64,000 nucleotides of DNA from Opitutaceae bacterium (GTDB lineage: Bacteria; Verrucomicrobiota; Verrucomicrobiia; Opitutales; Opitutaceae). Where the stretch lies: the NCBI GenBank assembly GCA_015075305.1, contig JABTUS010000007.1, positions 186,001 through 250,000 of the forward strand. The letters are read 5' to 3'. Below the pieces are notes generated by a model. It was not told where the DNA came from. It saw nothing but the letters and a program-made list of their open reading frames with translations, and searched no databases. Each line of letters begins with the position of its first letter. Position 1 is the stretch's first letter. The translations under genes and the position numbers were made by a program. This document shows positions 43,809-52,826 of the stretch, piece by piece.

Positions 43809-46800
43809 TCAGGTTGCCAGCGGCTGAACTCCGAGGGTGCCGATCAGGCTCTCGCGGTAGGCGGGAGACTCGACGCGGGCCTTTCCGGCCTTCGCGTGCG
43901 AGAGGCGGTCCCGGATCTTCATCCTTTCGGCGACATCCGCACAACCGGGCCGGTCGATGAAGAGTTCCAGCGACTCGACGTGCTTCCGCCAGAGCTGGCT
44001 GTCGAGCATCTGCTTTGCGTCGAGCCGGGCGCGGTACCAATCGCTGGCCATCAGATGATCACGGGTGAAGAGCTCGCGCACGGAATTGTCACCGAGCGAC
44101 TGGCCGCCGCTGGTCCTGCCGTTGACCATGATTTCAAGAACCGCCCGCAGGGGAGGGCAGGCCATGGCGATGCTTCCGTCGGCGAAGTAGCTCTCCGCGA
44201 TGCGCCGGTGTGTCGACAGGATGTTGTCGATCCCGTCCGCGAAAACCGCCATGTCCTGCAGTTCAGGCCTCAGCATGTCGTCGGTGAACACAACGTGCGG
44301 GTAGGCAAACACGCGTCCGAAATAAATGCGGACGAAGCGCGCGGTGATGCGGTAGCCCAGCCTGCTGGCGGGAACAGGCCTGCCTTCAAACTCAAGATCG
44401 GGGCACCGTTCCAGGCATCCGTCGGCGATCAGGGCCTTCGCAGAGCGTTCCGCAGGGCTCATGCGCGCAAAGACCTCGGGCACCAGCAGGCTGATGTCGT
44501 GATCAACCCGCATCCTCGGACCGACATGCCCGGCGGCTGTGAGAAACACATCATGCCCGGTGAGAACGAGCGAAACCAGCGCGGCGTTGAGATCGATGAT
44601 GGGCGGAAGCGCATTGAACGGAGCCTTGGTCAGGGCGCCCTCGGAGCCCGCGCCGGTTGTGGATGGCGACTTTCCGGTCATTGAGCTGATGAACTCCATG
44701 AAGAGCTCCGGCAGCTCGAGATGGTGGATCGGATTGAACACGCAGAGCGGACGGATGCCGGGCTCTGGCGGATTGTTGCGGCGGCCCGGGACGACGACGT
44801 GCACGGGAGTCAGGGGGTCGCTGATGTCCGCGGGCAGTTTGCGATGCAGGCACTGGCTGAGATGAGCGAGCGCGGTGGAGTGAGGATCCGCGAGATCCTG
44901 GCGGAGCTGCAGGTAGCGGGGATTTCTCGAGGGCTTTCCGTCGACGATGCGCGGATGGGCCGAGGAAACGAAATACCGCGGTGATTCACCGTCGGGAGCC
45001 GATGCCGCGGCACGGATCAGGTCCTGCATGGGCTGCGTGAAGGCCGAAAAGCCTATGGCGTCCTCGACGAGCGCACGGGCGTCCTCCGAGGTCAGGGGCG
45101 CGTAGTTGGACAGGAAGTTTCCCGGAGCCGCGATGTCGCCTTCCGCCTGGCCGTCGTATCCGCGGTGTATGCATTCATCGGGGCGCTGGAAGAGCATGCG
45201 CTCGCAGTTCCGCACGAATTTCAGGGACGGGGGAGCATCGCCGCCATTGCCGGCTGTCGCACGGAGCGCCTGCGCCACCTGAGGCGCGGGCACCACCGCG
45301 GAGGCGGTGATGTCGTCCTCGATCTGAACCTTTGCGGCGGGGTGAAAATCATGACGCAGACCGAACACCCGCCACGCCCCGTCGGCGTTGAATCCGACCC
45401 GGAGTGTATTCACTATGACACTACGCCCCTCATGCCGGAGGATGTTCGCCGGCCGTCCATTGATCTGGTCGACGGAAAACCGCGGGCGCCAGTCGCCCCC
45501 CCAGGAAGGCTGGTAGAAGCGCTTGACGACGAAGACGAGTTCCTTGATGTGCGGAGGGATCGAGCGCAGCCACTCGTTGTACTCCGGAGTAAACTCGCGC
45601 GTCGAGGGCGTGAGCAGCTTGATGACGCTGCCGAAGGAGCGCTCGGCGCTGAGGATCGGGCGTGTGTCGAGGCTTCGGCTCGTGTCCAGAAACCGCTTCG
45701 AATAATCGCGGGCCAGGATGGCCTCAACCTGGTCCATGTCTGCGTCGAAATCCGCGACGAAGACCGTGCCGCTGAGGATGGCGTCGGAGATCGCCTTGGA
45801 GATCTCCGATTTGCCGCCGCCTGAAACGGTGCTGGGCTTGTGACACACCGTGCCGTCGGCGACCGTGCCGACGAGGCGCCAGAGTCCGGGACCATGGGGC
45901 ACGGGCTCGAGATGAACGCGGTAGCCGCCCGGCCGCACATAGGTTTTTCCGGCGAGTAGCTTGATCTGGCGCCGTTCACCGCCGCAGTCCGTCCAGGTTA
46001 TCGCCTGGTTGCGCAGGCTGAAGTGCGCCTGCTCGGGCACGAGCACGACATCCGCCAGAAGCGTGTCCGTGGCGTGTCCCTCCGGGTGCGGCTGGAAGCG
46101 GCCGGGGTGGCGCGCGATGACATCGGCGACGCTGTAGCGTTCGGGCACGCCATAGGCGTCGAATTCATTGCCGAGATCGTAGCTGGGAAAAACCAGCGCA
46201 CCGCCCGCATGCTCCTCCTCGGCGGATCCATAAAGGTTGGCGGCATAGCTGATCTGCGTCTTCACCTCCTTCTTGCAGTAGCCGAAGTAGTTGTCGGCGA
46301 TGAGCGTGACCATGGTCCCCCGTGCATCGCGCGCGCACACCTTGAACGCCGTGCCATTGTTGTAGCGTTCATCCGGAGTTTTCCAGCACATGCCGTCGCG
46401 GCGCTGGCGGGGCGTGGCGAGATTCCAGTGGGGAAGCCCGAGCGTGTGCTTGGGAATGCCGACGAGATGCGGCGCGAGAATGACGCAGCCACTGTGGCCC
46501 GTCCAGCCGTCGACATCGAGGGCGGCGTCGTTTTCCGGCAGGTAGGGGTCACCGGCGTTGCCGAAAATGCTTTCGACGAAATCGAGGTTGGAAACCAGCG
46601 AGCCTGGTGCGAAAAACCGGATCTCCATTCGTTTTTCCCGAGTGAATCCGGGGATCGCCGGCACCACCAGCGGGCGAAGGAGGAGCGAGACGATGCACTC
46701 GGCGGAAGGTGCCTGGCTCTCGGTGAACGGCAGTCGCTGCAGATCCGCGGGAGGACTGAGGGCAATTTCGAGCAGCCGGGCGAAGGTTGCCTTGGGCACG

Positions 46801-47255
46801 CAGAATTTGTCATCGGGGACGGCGATGCCGCCGTCGGCGATGTGAAAGACGCCCTGGGTCGTGCGGCGGTCGCTCGCAGGATTGTGGAGAACCCCGTTTC
46901 GCAGCCGGTAGCTTTTCAGCATCGGGGACTCATGGGAGTCACCATGCGCCGGCAGGGAGAGTTCGCGGGCGAGGCCGGGCAGGTCCAGAATGAATGTGCG
47001 CGCAGGCAGCCGGGGTGCCGGGCCGATATCGGCCAGATACAGGTTGAGAAAGTGCTGAATGCGTCCGTCGGCGGGACACAAGCGGTCCGTCAGTTGTCGC
47101 GTGATCTCTCGGTGGCGGGCGAATATGGGGGCGGTGAGTTTGCTCCAGGCCGCGCCCTGGGCATCGTCGATCGTTGGGCAGCCGAGGAGGGCCAGGCGCA
47201 GGTTGATGGCATGATGCAGGGTGTTGAGGGTCGCGGAGTCAGGGCTGGTCGGCAT
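43809..47255 (-). CDS. Large cytosolic enzyme, tentatively PPi-dependent phosphoenolpyruvate carboxykinase
   Basis: The 1148-residue protein (start ATG 47255; in-frame ATGs at 47327 and 47345 would lengthen it) has no signal peptide. Striking motifs are ADNYFGYCKKEVKTQISYAA with NLYGSAEEEHAGGALVFPSY (about residues 325-360), HKPSTVSGGGKSEISKAI (about 470-490) and VFVADFDADMDQVEAILARD. From memory, these and the size of about 130 kDa fit the PPi-type PEP carboxykinases of Entamoeba and Propionibacterium, which are unrelated in length to the ATP and GTP forms. The enzyme would interconvert oxaloacetate plus PPi with PEP, CO2 and Pi. I could not verify the match; otherwise it is an uncharacterised giant enzyme. 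It is divergent from exoD. Confidence 0.55.
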   Translation of the reverse strand: MPTSPDSATLNTLHHAINLRLALLGCPTIDDAQGAAWSKLTAPIFARHREITRQLTDRLCPADGRIQHFLNLYLADIGPAPRLPARTFILDLPGLARELSLPAHGDSHESPMLKSYRLRNGVLHNPASDRRTTQGVFHIADGGIAVPDDKFCVPKATFARLLEIALSPPADLQRLPFTESQAPSAECIVSLLLRPLVVPAIPGFTREKRMEIRFFAPGSLVSNLDFVESIFGNAGDPYLPENDAALDVDGWTGHSGCVILAPHLVGIPKHTLGLPHWNLATPRQRRDGMCWKTPDERYNNGTAFKVCARDARGTMVTLIADNYFGYCKKEVKTQISYAANLYGSAEEEHAGGALVFPSYDLGNEFDAYGVPERYSVADVIARHPGRFQPHPEGHATDTLLADVVLVPEQAHFSLRNQAITWTDCGGERRQIKLLAGKTYVRPGGYRVHLEPVPHGPGLWRLVGTVADGTVCHKPSTVSGGGKSEISKAISDAILSGTVFVADFDADMDQVEAILARDYSKRFLDTSRSLDTRPILSAERSFGSVIKLLTPSTREFTPEYNEWLRSIPPHIKELVFVVKRFYQPSWGGDWRPRFSVDQINGRPANILRHEGRSVIVNTLRVGFNADGAWRVFGLRHDFHPAAKVQIEDDITASAVVPAPQVAQALRATAGNGGDAPPSLKFVRNCERMLFQRPDECIHRGYDGQAEGDIAAPGNFLSNYAPLTSEDARALVEDAIGFSAFTQPMQDLIRAAASAPDGESPRYFVSSAHPRIVDGKPSRNPRYLQLRQDLADPHSTALAHLSQCLHRKLPADISDPLTPVHVVVPGRRNNPPEPGIRPLCVFNPIHHLELPELFMEFISSMTGKSPSTTGAGSEGALTKAPFNALPPIIDLNAALVSLVLTGHDVFLTAAGHVGPRMRVDHDISLLVPEVFARMSPAERSAKALIADGCLERCPDLEFEGRPVPASRLGYRITARFVRIYFGRVFAYPHVVFTDDMLRPELQDMAVFADGIDNILSTHRRIAESYFADGSIAMACPPLRAVLEIMVNGRTSGGQSLGDNSVRELFTRDHLMASDWYRARLDAKQMLDSQLWRKHVESLELFIDRPGCADVAERMKIRDRLSHAKAGKARVESPAYRESLIGTLGVQPLAT

Positions 47256-47343
47256 GCTGTGCAGGGATGTGGCGGCGGGTGAAATCAGGACAGAGGGAGG
47301 AAGGATTGATGCCGCAGTTGGGTGCATTCTACAAGTTCTTGCC

Positions 47344-48090
47344 ATGATCGCCATTGCTTTGCCCGGGGAAAGAAATGGAATTTTCGCGATTCACTCCATT
47401 GCAGTCGCGGTCTTTATCGACAGTTTGCATTCCACATTCACGCCCTTGAAGCCGCCGTCGAGAAATGGCGCCCGCGAGACGCTTTCTCAGAAGCTTCATG
47501 CGCTGGCGGCTGGGACTCCCGCCCAGGGATGGACGCTGGGAGAATTGATGGACGCGCTGGGTGCGCGGGCGTCCGCACTGCTGATGATTGTGTGCGCGCT
47601 TCCTTTTTGTGCGCCGGTCGCGATTCCAGGTCTTTCCACGCCCTTCGGACTGGTGATCCTTGTGCTGTCGTTCCGATATGCGCTCGGCCGTCCGCCCTGG
47701 CTGCCGCAGCGGCTGCGGCGGGTTGCGTTGCCGCCGAAGGGACTGGTGAGGATACTCGATGCTGGAAGCCGCGTGATCGGATGGATCGAGCGTCGCATGC
47801 GCGTGCGCTGGCTGCCGCTTGTCGTGCCGCGCTGGAAACTGCGGGTGCATGCGGTGGTCATCATGCTGAGTGCGATTGTGCTGATGCTGCCGCTTCCGCC
47901 CATTCCGCCGTTCACGAACACGCTGCCGGCGCTCACAATTGTGGTCATGGCAATGAGCACGCTGGAGCGGGATGGCGCGGGCATTGTGACGGGATACGGA
48001 ATTTTTTTTGGGATGATTGTCTATTTTGCACTGTGGGCAAAAGTGCTGGTCGATGGATTCCTGCGCATTGCGGAGCGGTTCGGATTCTAG
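47344..48090 (+). CDS. ExoD-family membrane protein
   Basis: The 248-residue protein belongs to the ExoD (exopolysaccharide synthesis) family: TLGELMDALGARASALLMIV, CALPFCAPVAIPGLSTPFGL, VILVLSFRYALGRPPWLPQR and VVIMLSAIVLMLPLPPIPPF TNTLPALTIV. About five to six membrane helices are present. ExoD affects exopolysaccharide production and alkaline tolerance in rhizobia; mechanism is unknown. The start is an ATG; its 5' end may overlap long versions of the divergent gene. Confidence 0.85.
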   Translation: MIAIALPGERNGIFAIHSIAVAVFIDSLHSTFTPLKPPSRNGARETLSQKLHALAAGTPAQGWTLGELMDALGARASALLMIVCALPFCAPVAIPGLSTPFGLVILVLSFRYALGRPPWLPQRLRRVALPPKGLVRILDAGSRVIGWIERRMRVRWLPLVVPRWKLRVHAVVIMLSAIVLMLPLPPIPPFTNTLPALTIVVMAMSTLERDGAGIVTGYGIFFGMIVYFALWAKVLVDGFLRIAERFGF

Positions 48091-48198
48091 ATGCGGGTGC
48101 AAGATGGGCTGCCGATCAAAACACACCGGCTGTGCAAGTGTCCGCGACATTGTCATGAGCGGGATCGTCCACCCCGCTGCACCACGTGGAGTTGAACG

Positions 48199-49017
48199 AT
48201 GATTCGCTCCGGTCAAAACCCGCTCGCACGCCCGGTGACGCTGACGCGGTGGGAAGGCACGACTCATCGGGAGATCAATGATTTCGTGGCGGTGGAGGAG
48301 CCTCTGGAGATCCGGCTGGGAGAGCGGAGCCTCGCCCTCGTGATGCGCACACCGGGAAACGACCGTGAACTGGCCGCCGGCTTTCTTGTCAGCGAAGGGA
48401 TCGTTCGCCATGCGAATGACGTTCTCGACATTGTCCGCTGCGGGCAGGGTGCCGAGGCTGAGCCCAATGTGCTGACTGTGCACCTTGCTCCACGGGTTCA
48501 GGTCGATTGGGACCGTTTGACCCGCCACACCTTCGCTTCGTCGAGCTGCGGCCTTTGCGGCAAGACATCGATTGATGCCGTCAGAACGATGGCTTTGGCC
48601 CTTGAGTCGCGGCCGGTCCATTCCCGGTCCGTGCTGGAGGGAATTTCCCATGTGTTGAGGGAACGCCAGCAGGCCTTCGCGCTCACGGGCGGCGTGCACG
48701 CGAGCGGGCTGTTTGCCGCTGACGGGAAGCTGATCGCCCTGCGGGAGGATGTCGGCCGGCACAATGCCCTCGACAAGGTGACTGGCTGGGCGTTGCTTGC
48801 GGGCCGGCTGCCGTTGTCCGAATGCATCCTCTTCGTGAGCGGGCGCGTTTCGTTTGAATTGATGCAGAAGGCGCTGATGGCGGGCATCCCGACAGTGGCG
48901 GCGGTCTCGGCTCCCACGAGTCTAGCGGTTGAGTTTTCGCGTGAGAGCGGGCAGACGCTGATCGGATTTGTGCGGGGTGGGCGAATGAATGTTTATTCGG
49001 GCACAATCGATGGGTAG
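48199..49017 (+). CDS. fdhD: Formate dehydrogenase accessory sulfurtransferase
   Basis: The 272-residue protein transfers sulfur from a cysteine desulfurase to the molybdenum cofactor of formate dehydrogenase. Family features are VAVEEPLEIRLGERSLALVM RTPGNDRELAAGFLVSEGI, the catalytic CxxC loop SSSCGLCGKTSID and VHASGLFAADGKLIALREDV GRHNALDKVTG. No formate dehydrogenase gene is in the window. An ORF with a signal peptide starts shortly downstream on the same strand. Confidence 0.95.
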   Translation: MIRSGQNPLARPVTLTRWEGTTHREINDFVAVEEPLEIRLGERSLALVMRTPGNDRELAAGFLVSEGIVRHANDVLDIVRCGQGAEAEPNVLTVHLAPRVQVDWDRLTRHTFASSSCGLCGKTSIDAVRTMALALESRPVHSRSVLEGISHVLRERQQAFALTGGVHASGLFAADGKLIALREDVGRHNALDKVTGWALLAGRLPLSECILFVSGRVSFELMQKALMAGIPTVAAVSAPTSLAVEFSRESGQTLIGFVRGGRMNVYSGTIDG

Positions 49018-49096
49018 GAGGGTCAGAATCGATGCTTCCACAATGACTGAGCGAGCGCACTTTCAGGCAGCAGTCGCACCGGCTGCTGATACGATC

Positions 49097-49939
49097 ATGT
49101 TTCGAATGCTGAGACTTCTGTTCCTGCCACTGGTGATCATCTGCCTGCATCCGCCGGCCCGGGCCGAACCGCCAGCCGGTGCGGAAGAGGCATTGGCGGA
49201 ACTGGCGGGCCGGCAGAAGGACCTGCTCCAGTCCGCGGCGAAGAAGGGCTCGCAGACGGAATTGGAGGACCTGCGCCAGCCGCTTCAGGAGCTTTGTTAT
49301 GCGTACGAGGACTTCCTGAGGAAATATCCGTCGTACGCGCTCGGTTATGTGAGTTACGCGATGCTGCTGGACAATCCGGTGATTGATGAGCGGCGTCGCT
49401 CGACGGCGCTTTTCCTGAAGGCCAATCAGCTCGATCCGGACATTGCGCTGGTGAAGAACCAGCTCGGCAATCACATCGCGGAGCAGGGGCAGCCTCTGGA
49501 GGCGCTCAACTACTTTCTTGCGGCGGTGCGGCTGGCTCCGAAGGAGCCGCTCTACCACTACCAGGTGGGCACGCTGCTGGCGGAGGCGCGCGATGATTTT
49601 CTCAAGAGCGGTGAGTGGACGGCCGCCAAGATCGACGAGGCGATGCAGAAGGCGTTTCTGCAGGCGTCCCTGCTCACGCCGGGCGAGTGGCGTTATGCGT
49701 ACCGGTACGGGTTGTCGTTTTACGACGTGGCTTCACCTGACTGGGAAACGGCGCTGAAATTCTGGACCCAGTTTGAAGGTGGATTGAAGCCCGGCGTCGA
49801 GCAGCAGACGTGCCGCCTGCATCGCGCGAAGGCGCTGCTCGAACTGGGACGGCGCGGAGAGGCCCGGGAAATCTTGAAGACCGTCACCGAGCCCATTCTC
49901 GAGCGTGAGAAAATCAAGCTGGAGAAGCAGGGTGGCTGA
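49097..49939 (+). CDS. Secreted TPR-like protein
   Basis: The 280-residue protein has an N-terminal signal peptide (MFRMLRLLFLPLVIICLHPP ARA) and helical repeats of TPR character: YAYEDFLRKYPSYALGYVSY, ALFLKANQLDPDIALVKNQL GNHIAEQGQPLEALNYFLAA and LHRAKALLELGRRGEAREIL. Such proteins mediate protein-protein contacts in the periplasm; partner unknown. The start was set at the Met of the signal peptide; the longer frame overlaps fdhD. The gene ends just before a hairpin. Confidence 0.75.
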   Translation: MFRMLRLLFLPLVIICLHPPARAEPPAGAEEALAELAGRQKDLLQSAAKKGSQTELEDLRQPLQELCYAYEDFLRKYPSYALGYVSYAMLLDNPVIDERRRSTALFLKANQLDPDIALVKNQLGNHIAEQGQPLEALNYFLAAVRLAPKEPLYHYQVGTLLAEARDDFLKSGEWTAAKIDEAMQKAFLQASLLTPGEWRYAYRYGLSFYDVASPDWETALKFWTQFEGGLKPGVEQQTCRLHRAKALLELGRRGEAREILKTVTEPILEREKIKLEKQGG

Positions 49940-49950
49940 GATCAGCTTTC

Positions 49951-49969
49951 GGCTGGCGTGCCGCCAGCC
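49951..49969. terminator. Hairpin between convergent genes
   Basis: GGCTGGCG (49951-49958) pairs with CGCCAGCC (49962-49969) around TGC. It lies between the convergent TPR-like and GH2 genes, about 12 bp after the TPR gene stop and 38 bp beyond the GH2 stop. There is no T run, so its strength as an intrinsic terminator is doubtful. Confidence 0.45.
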
Positions 49970-50007
49970 TCTCCGGCCGTTGCGGTCCTGTCGTGACGCA
50001 AAAGCGG

Positions 50008-52197
50008 TCAGGGTGCCGCTGCTGCCACCTTGAAGTCGCGCAGGCTGCGCGTCGGCGGTGCGTCGGGATGGACGAGGGCGGCCTCGAGGATGTAGTCGCC
50101 GGTAGCGGACGGTGCCGCAAAGGCAAAGCTGAAGCGGCGGTCGCCGTAGGAGTCGATGGTGCAGGGCTGGGTCTGCTCGGAGACCACTTCCGCGCCGCGC
50201 AGGACGCGCAGTCGCAGACCGCCTGTCCAGTCAGTCGGAAGATCGTTGATGACGATGACAGGCATCTCTCGCTTCTCGCCGGACGAGAGTTTGTCGGCCC
50301 AGAAATCCAACATGAGTCCAACCGGTGCGAAGGCCTCTTTCACGAATTCGGCAAAGTGCGGTTCAAAACGCAGGGAAGGCACATCGATCCAGTCGTCGCT
50401 GGTGGCACCGCCCTCGGGCGTGGGTTTGGATCCATCGCGTGAATAGCCCAGACTGCAAAAGTGCATGACTCCCGCGGCCTGGCGGTGACATCTCCAGAAT
50501 TCGGTGAGTGCGGCTACATAACGCGCATGGAGACGGCGGCGCTGCTCGACCGTGGAGCCGGGACCGAGCAGACTGGCATAGACGCGACCTGTGAGGGCGG
50601 TGGGATCGCCTTCGCGATTCAGCCAGAGCCAGTCGTATTCATTGATGATGATGGGTTCGTTTTTCCAGCGCTGCTCGGGAAGGATTTTCGGATGGACCGA
50701 GGTGGTCGCGAGTTCGGACAAAAAGAAAGGTTCGCCGGTTCCCTTTCCTCCGAGGTTCAGCAAACGGCTGAACAGGTACGGATGCGATTCGACCGGGTCG
50801 GTGGGCCGTCCGGGCGGCGACCAGCCGTTGTCCCAGGGGCGGTCCGAGAGATCGAGGTGGCGCACGGCGTCGCGCGCCTTGCCGGTCTCCGGGGTCACGC
50901 TTTCGTTCTGTCCGTCCCAGATGACGACGCAGGGGTGGTTCCAGCGTTCGCGCATCCAGGCGGTGTACTCCGAGATGATCTTCTCCGCCACGGGGTTTTC
51001 GGGCGGTCTCCTCGATCCTCGGGTGGTGCGCAGCAGCCAGATGGGAAATTCGTCCTGGATGAGGATGCCCTCCTCGTCGGCGATGTCGTACCAGAACTCC
51101 GGCGGAAACCCGATGCAGTAGCGCAGCGAGTTCCAGTTCATCGCCTTCATCTGTTGGTGCAACCTGCGCACCCAGGCGGCGTCCCAGGGCAGTTCGCCGC
51201 GCGCCGCATCCTCCGAGAAACGCTCGATGGTGATGTTGCTGCCGCGCAGAAAATACGGCCGCCCGTTCAGAAGCGGGCGTTTTGTGGCCGGATCAAAGCT
51301 GAAACTGCGCAAACCGAAACGCACGCGCGCGGCGTCAGCACCAGTTGCCAGCCGCAGCTCGTAGAGGAAGGGGTCCTCCGGCGACCAGAGCCGGGGCTCC
51401 GCAATCGGGAGAACAAAATCGACGACCTTCTCCTCCCGCGCGGCGAGTCGCACGGGTGTGGCCGCACTGCCGGCAGGGGCGCGGGACTTGTCGGCCACGA
51501 CTTCTGTTTGCAGAGTGAACTCCACGGGCTGCGCGCCGGCCACGACCTCGGCGACGATGCGCACTGATCCGGCCACGGGGTCGGGCACGGTCTGGACATT
51601 GCGCAGGAACGGCGCGCTGGACAGGATGAGTTCAACCTGGTCATTGATGCCGGGAATGAACAGGTATTTCTCGAAATCCCAGCCCGTGGGTTGGTCGAAC
51701 GGCAACGATTCGCGATTGGCGCCGAGCCGGATCAGCACCTCGTTGTCGCCCCTGCGAAGATACGGTTTGGCGTCGAACTCGACCGGCGTGAAGCATGGCA
51801 GATGTTCGCCGACCCGCTTTCCGTTGAGCCAGACCTCGGTCCCGTAACGCGCCTTGTGCAGTTTGAGCAGGGCGATCGCCGGGATCGGTTGATCAACGCG
51901 AAAGCTGCGCCGATACCAGAACGCCTGGCGTTGGGCGCTGACGCTGCCCACCTCGGTGAAAGCAGGCTGGGCGAGATCGACGAGACCGGGCACGCGCACA
52001 GTGCGGGTGAACACGGCGGGCGGCGCGTCCATGCCGCCCTGCTCAATCTGCCAGGTGCCGTCGAGCGAAAGGGACTGGCGCGGTGCGATCGGTTTCAGCG
52101 CCGAGGCCTGCGCCAGCGGCGCACCAGCCGCGAGGCTTAGGACAAGCGTGAGCGCGGGCAGAGCAAGCGTGTGAAGGGACGAGATCAAGTCTGACAC
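50008..52197 (-). CDS. Glycoside hydrolase family 2 enzyme (secreted)
   Basis: The 729-residue protein starts at a GTG (MSDLISSLHTLALPALTLVL signal peptide); no ATG lies near. It has an N-terminal jelly roll (QSLSLDGTWQIEQGG, FWYRRSFRVDQ, YGTEVWLNGKRVGEHL), an Ig-like domain and a TIM barrel with acid/base Glu in HPCVVIWDGQNES and a likely nucleophile in PIIINEYDWLWLNREG. The 'vIWdGqNE' form is nearer to beta-mannosidase-like GH2 branches than to beta-galactosidases, but specificity is open. It ends the operon of hexose-phosphate enzymes, which supports release of a hexose such as mannose. Confidence 0.85.
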   Translation of the reverse strand: MSDLISSLHTLALPALTLVLSLAAGAPLAQASALKPIAPRQSLSLDGTWQIEQGGMDAPPAVFTRTVRVPGLVDLAQPAFTEVGSVSAQRQAFWYRRSFRVDQPIPAIALLKLHKARYGTEVWLNGKRVGEHLPCFTPVEFDAKPYLRRGDNEVLIRLGANRESLPFDQPTGWDFEKYLFIPGINDQVELILSSAPFLRNVQTVPDPVAGSVRIVAEVVAGAQPVEFTLQTEVVADKSRAPAGSAATPVRLAAREEKVVDFVLPIAEPRLWSPEDPFLYELRLATGADAARVRFGLRSFSFDPATKRPLLNGRPYFLRGSNITIERFSEDAARGELPWDAAWVRRLHQQMKAMNWNSLRYCIGFPPEFWYDIADEEGILIQDEFPIWLLRTTRGSRRPPENPVAEKIISEYTAWMRERWNHPCVVIWDGQNESVTPETGKARDAVRHLDLSDRPWDNGWSPPGRPTDPVESHPYLFSRLLNLGGKGTGEPFFLSELATTSVHPKILPEQRWKNEPIIINEYDWLWLNREGDPTALTGRVYASLLGPGSTVEQRRRLHARYVAALTEFWRCHRQAAGVMHFCSLGYSRDGSKPTPEGGATSDDWIDVPSLRFEPHFAEFVKEAFAPVGLMLDFWADKLSSGEKREMPVIVINDLPTDWTGGLRLRVLRGAEVVSEQTQPCTIDSYGDRRFSFAFAAPSATGDYILEAALVHPDAPPTRSLRDFKVAAAAP

Positions 52198-52258
52198 GGC
52201 GTGGAAGGGAAGAGTCGGAGGATGTGGTCTATGGTGTCTGCGAGGCGCATCGGCCGAA

Positions 52259-52657
52259 CTATTCGCCGTGCGCCGCTCGTTTGAAGTCGTCTTCATAGCG
52301 GGTGATGTCGGCCTGCTGCCAGTTGCCGAAGGCGACTTCGAGCACCCGCACGGGGCGGGTGCCGGCATGGCAGCTGAGGCGGTGCCTTTCCTGTGCGGGA
52401 ATCCAGATCTCGTCGCCCGCGCGGCATTCGCGGATGGCGTCGCCCACCTGGACAACGGCGCCGTCGTCGAGCACGATCCACAATTCCGCGCGCCCCGTGT
52501 GGGACTGCAGGCTCAGGCGCTGGCCCGGAAGCACGGTCATGAGACTCACCGTGCAGTCGCGATTGTGCGCGTATTGTTTGAACGAACCCCACGGGCGCTC
52601 GACAATCTCAACCGGAGGCTTTTGGGCGGGGATGGGTTTGGTGATGTAGCTGGTCAT
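52259..52657 (-). CDS. Cupin, ManC C-terminal-like (type II mannose-6-phosphate isomerase domain)
   Basis: The 132-residue protein is a stand-alone form of the C-terminal isomerase domain of bifunctional PMI/GMP enzymes. It shows VERPWGSFKQYAHNRDCTVS, LPGQRLSLQSHTGRAELWIV (metal ligands Q, H, E), AGDEIWIPAQERHRLSC and the C-terminal signature QQADITRYEDDFKR. If active, it converts mannose-6-P and fructose-6-P, duplicating the class I enzyme encoded two genes upstream. It lies 61 bp upstream of the GH2 gene and appears to belong to the same operon. Confidence 0.8.
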   Translation of the reverse strand: MTSYITKPIPAQKPPVEIVERPWGSFKQYAHNRDCTVSLMTVLPGQRLSLQSHTGRAELWIVLDDGAVVQVGDAIRECRAGDEIWIPAQERHRLSCHAGTRPVRVLEVAFGNWQQADITRYEDDFKRAAHGE

Positions 52658-52826
52658 GTTTGTGCGTGAAAACTCGGACCGACGCGCGTGCGAGCGCCTG
52701 CCGGCCCGATTCCTTCACCTCAGCCTCATTGCGGATGGGTCTGTCGCTGACTGGCGCGGCATGGAGTCCGGCGAAGGAGAGACGGACCAGGCTGAGGCTT
52801 GAAAGGATTGGACGGCGGATTGTCAT
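52608..52826 (-). pseudogene. Possible N-terminal fragment of a secreted protein
   Basis: A 72-codon frame starts at an ATG that overlaps the stop of the glucose-6-phosphate isomerase gene (ATGA). Its first 30 residues look like a signal peptide (MTIRRPILSSLSLVRLSFAG LHAAP), but the rest has no recognisable fold and overlaps the start of the next cupin gene by 50 bp. It may be the remnant of a deleted extracellular enzyme, or chance coding in a 165-bp gap. Confidence 0.3.
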
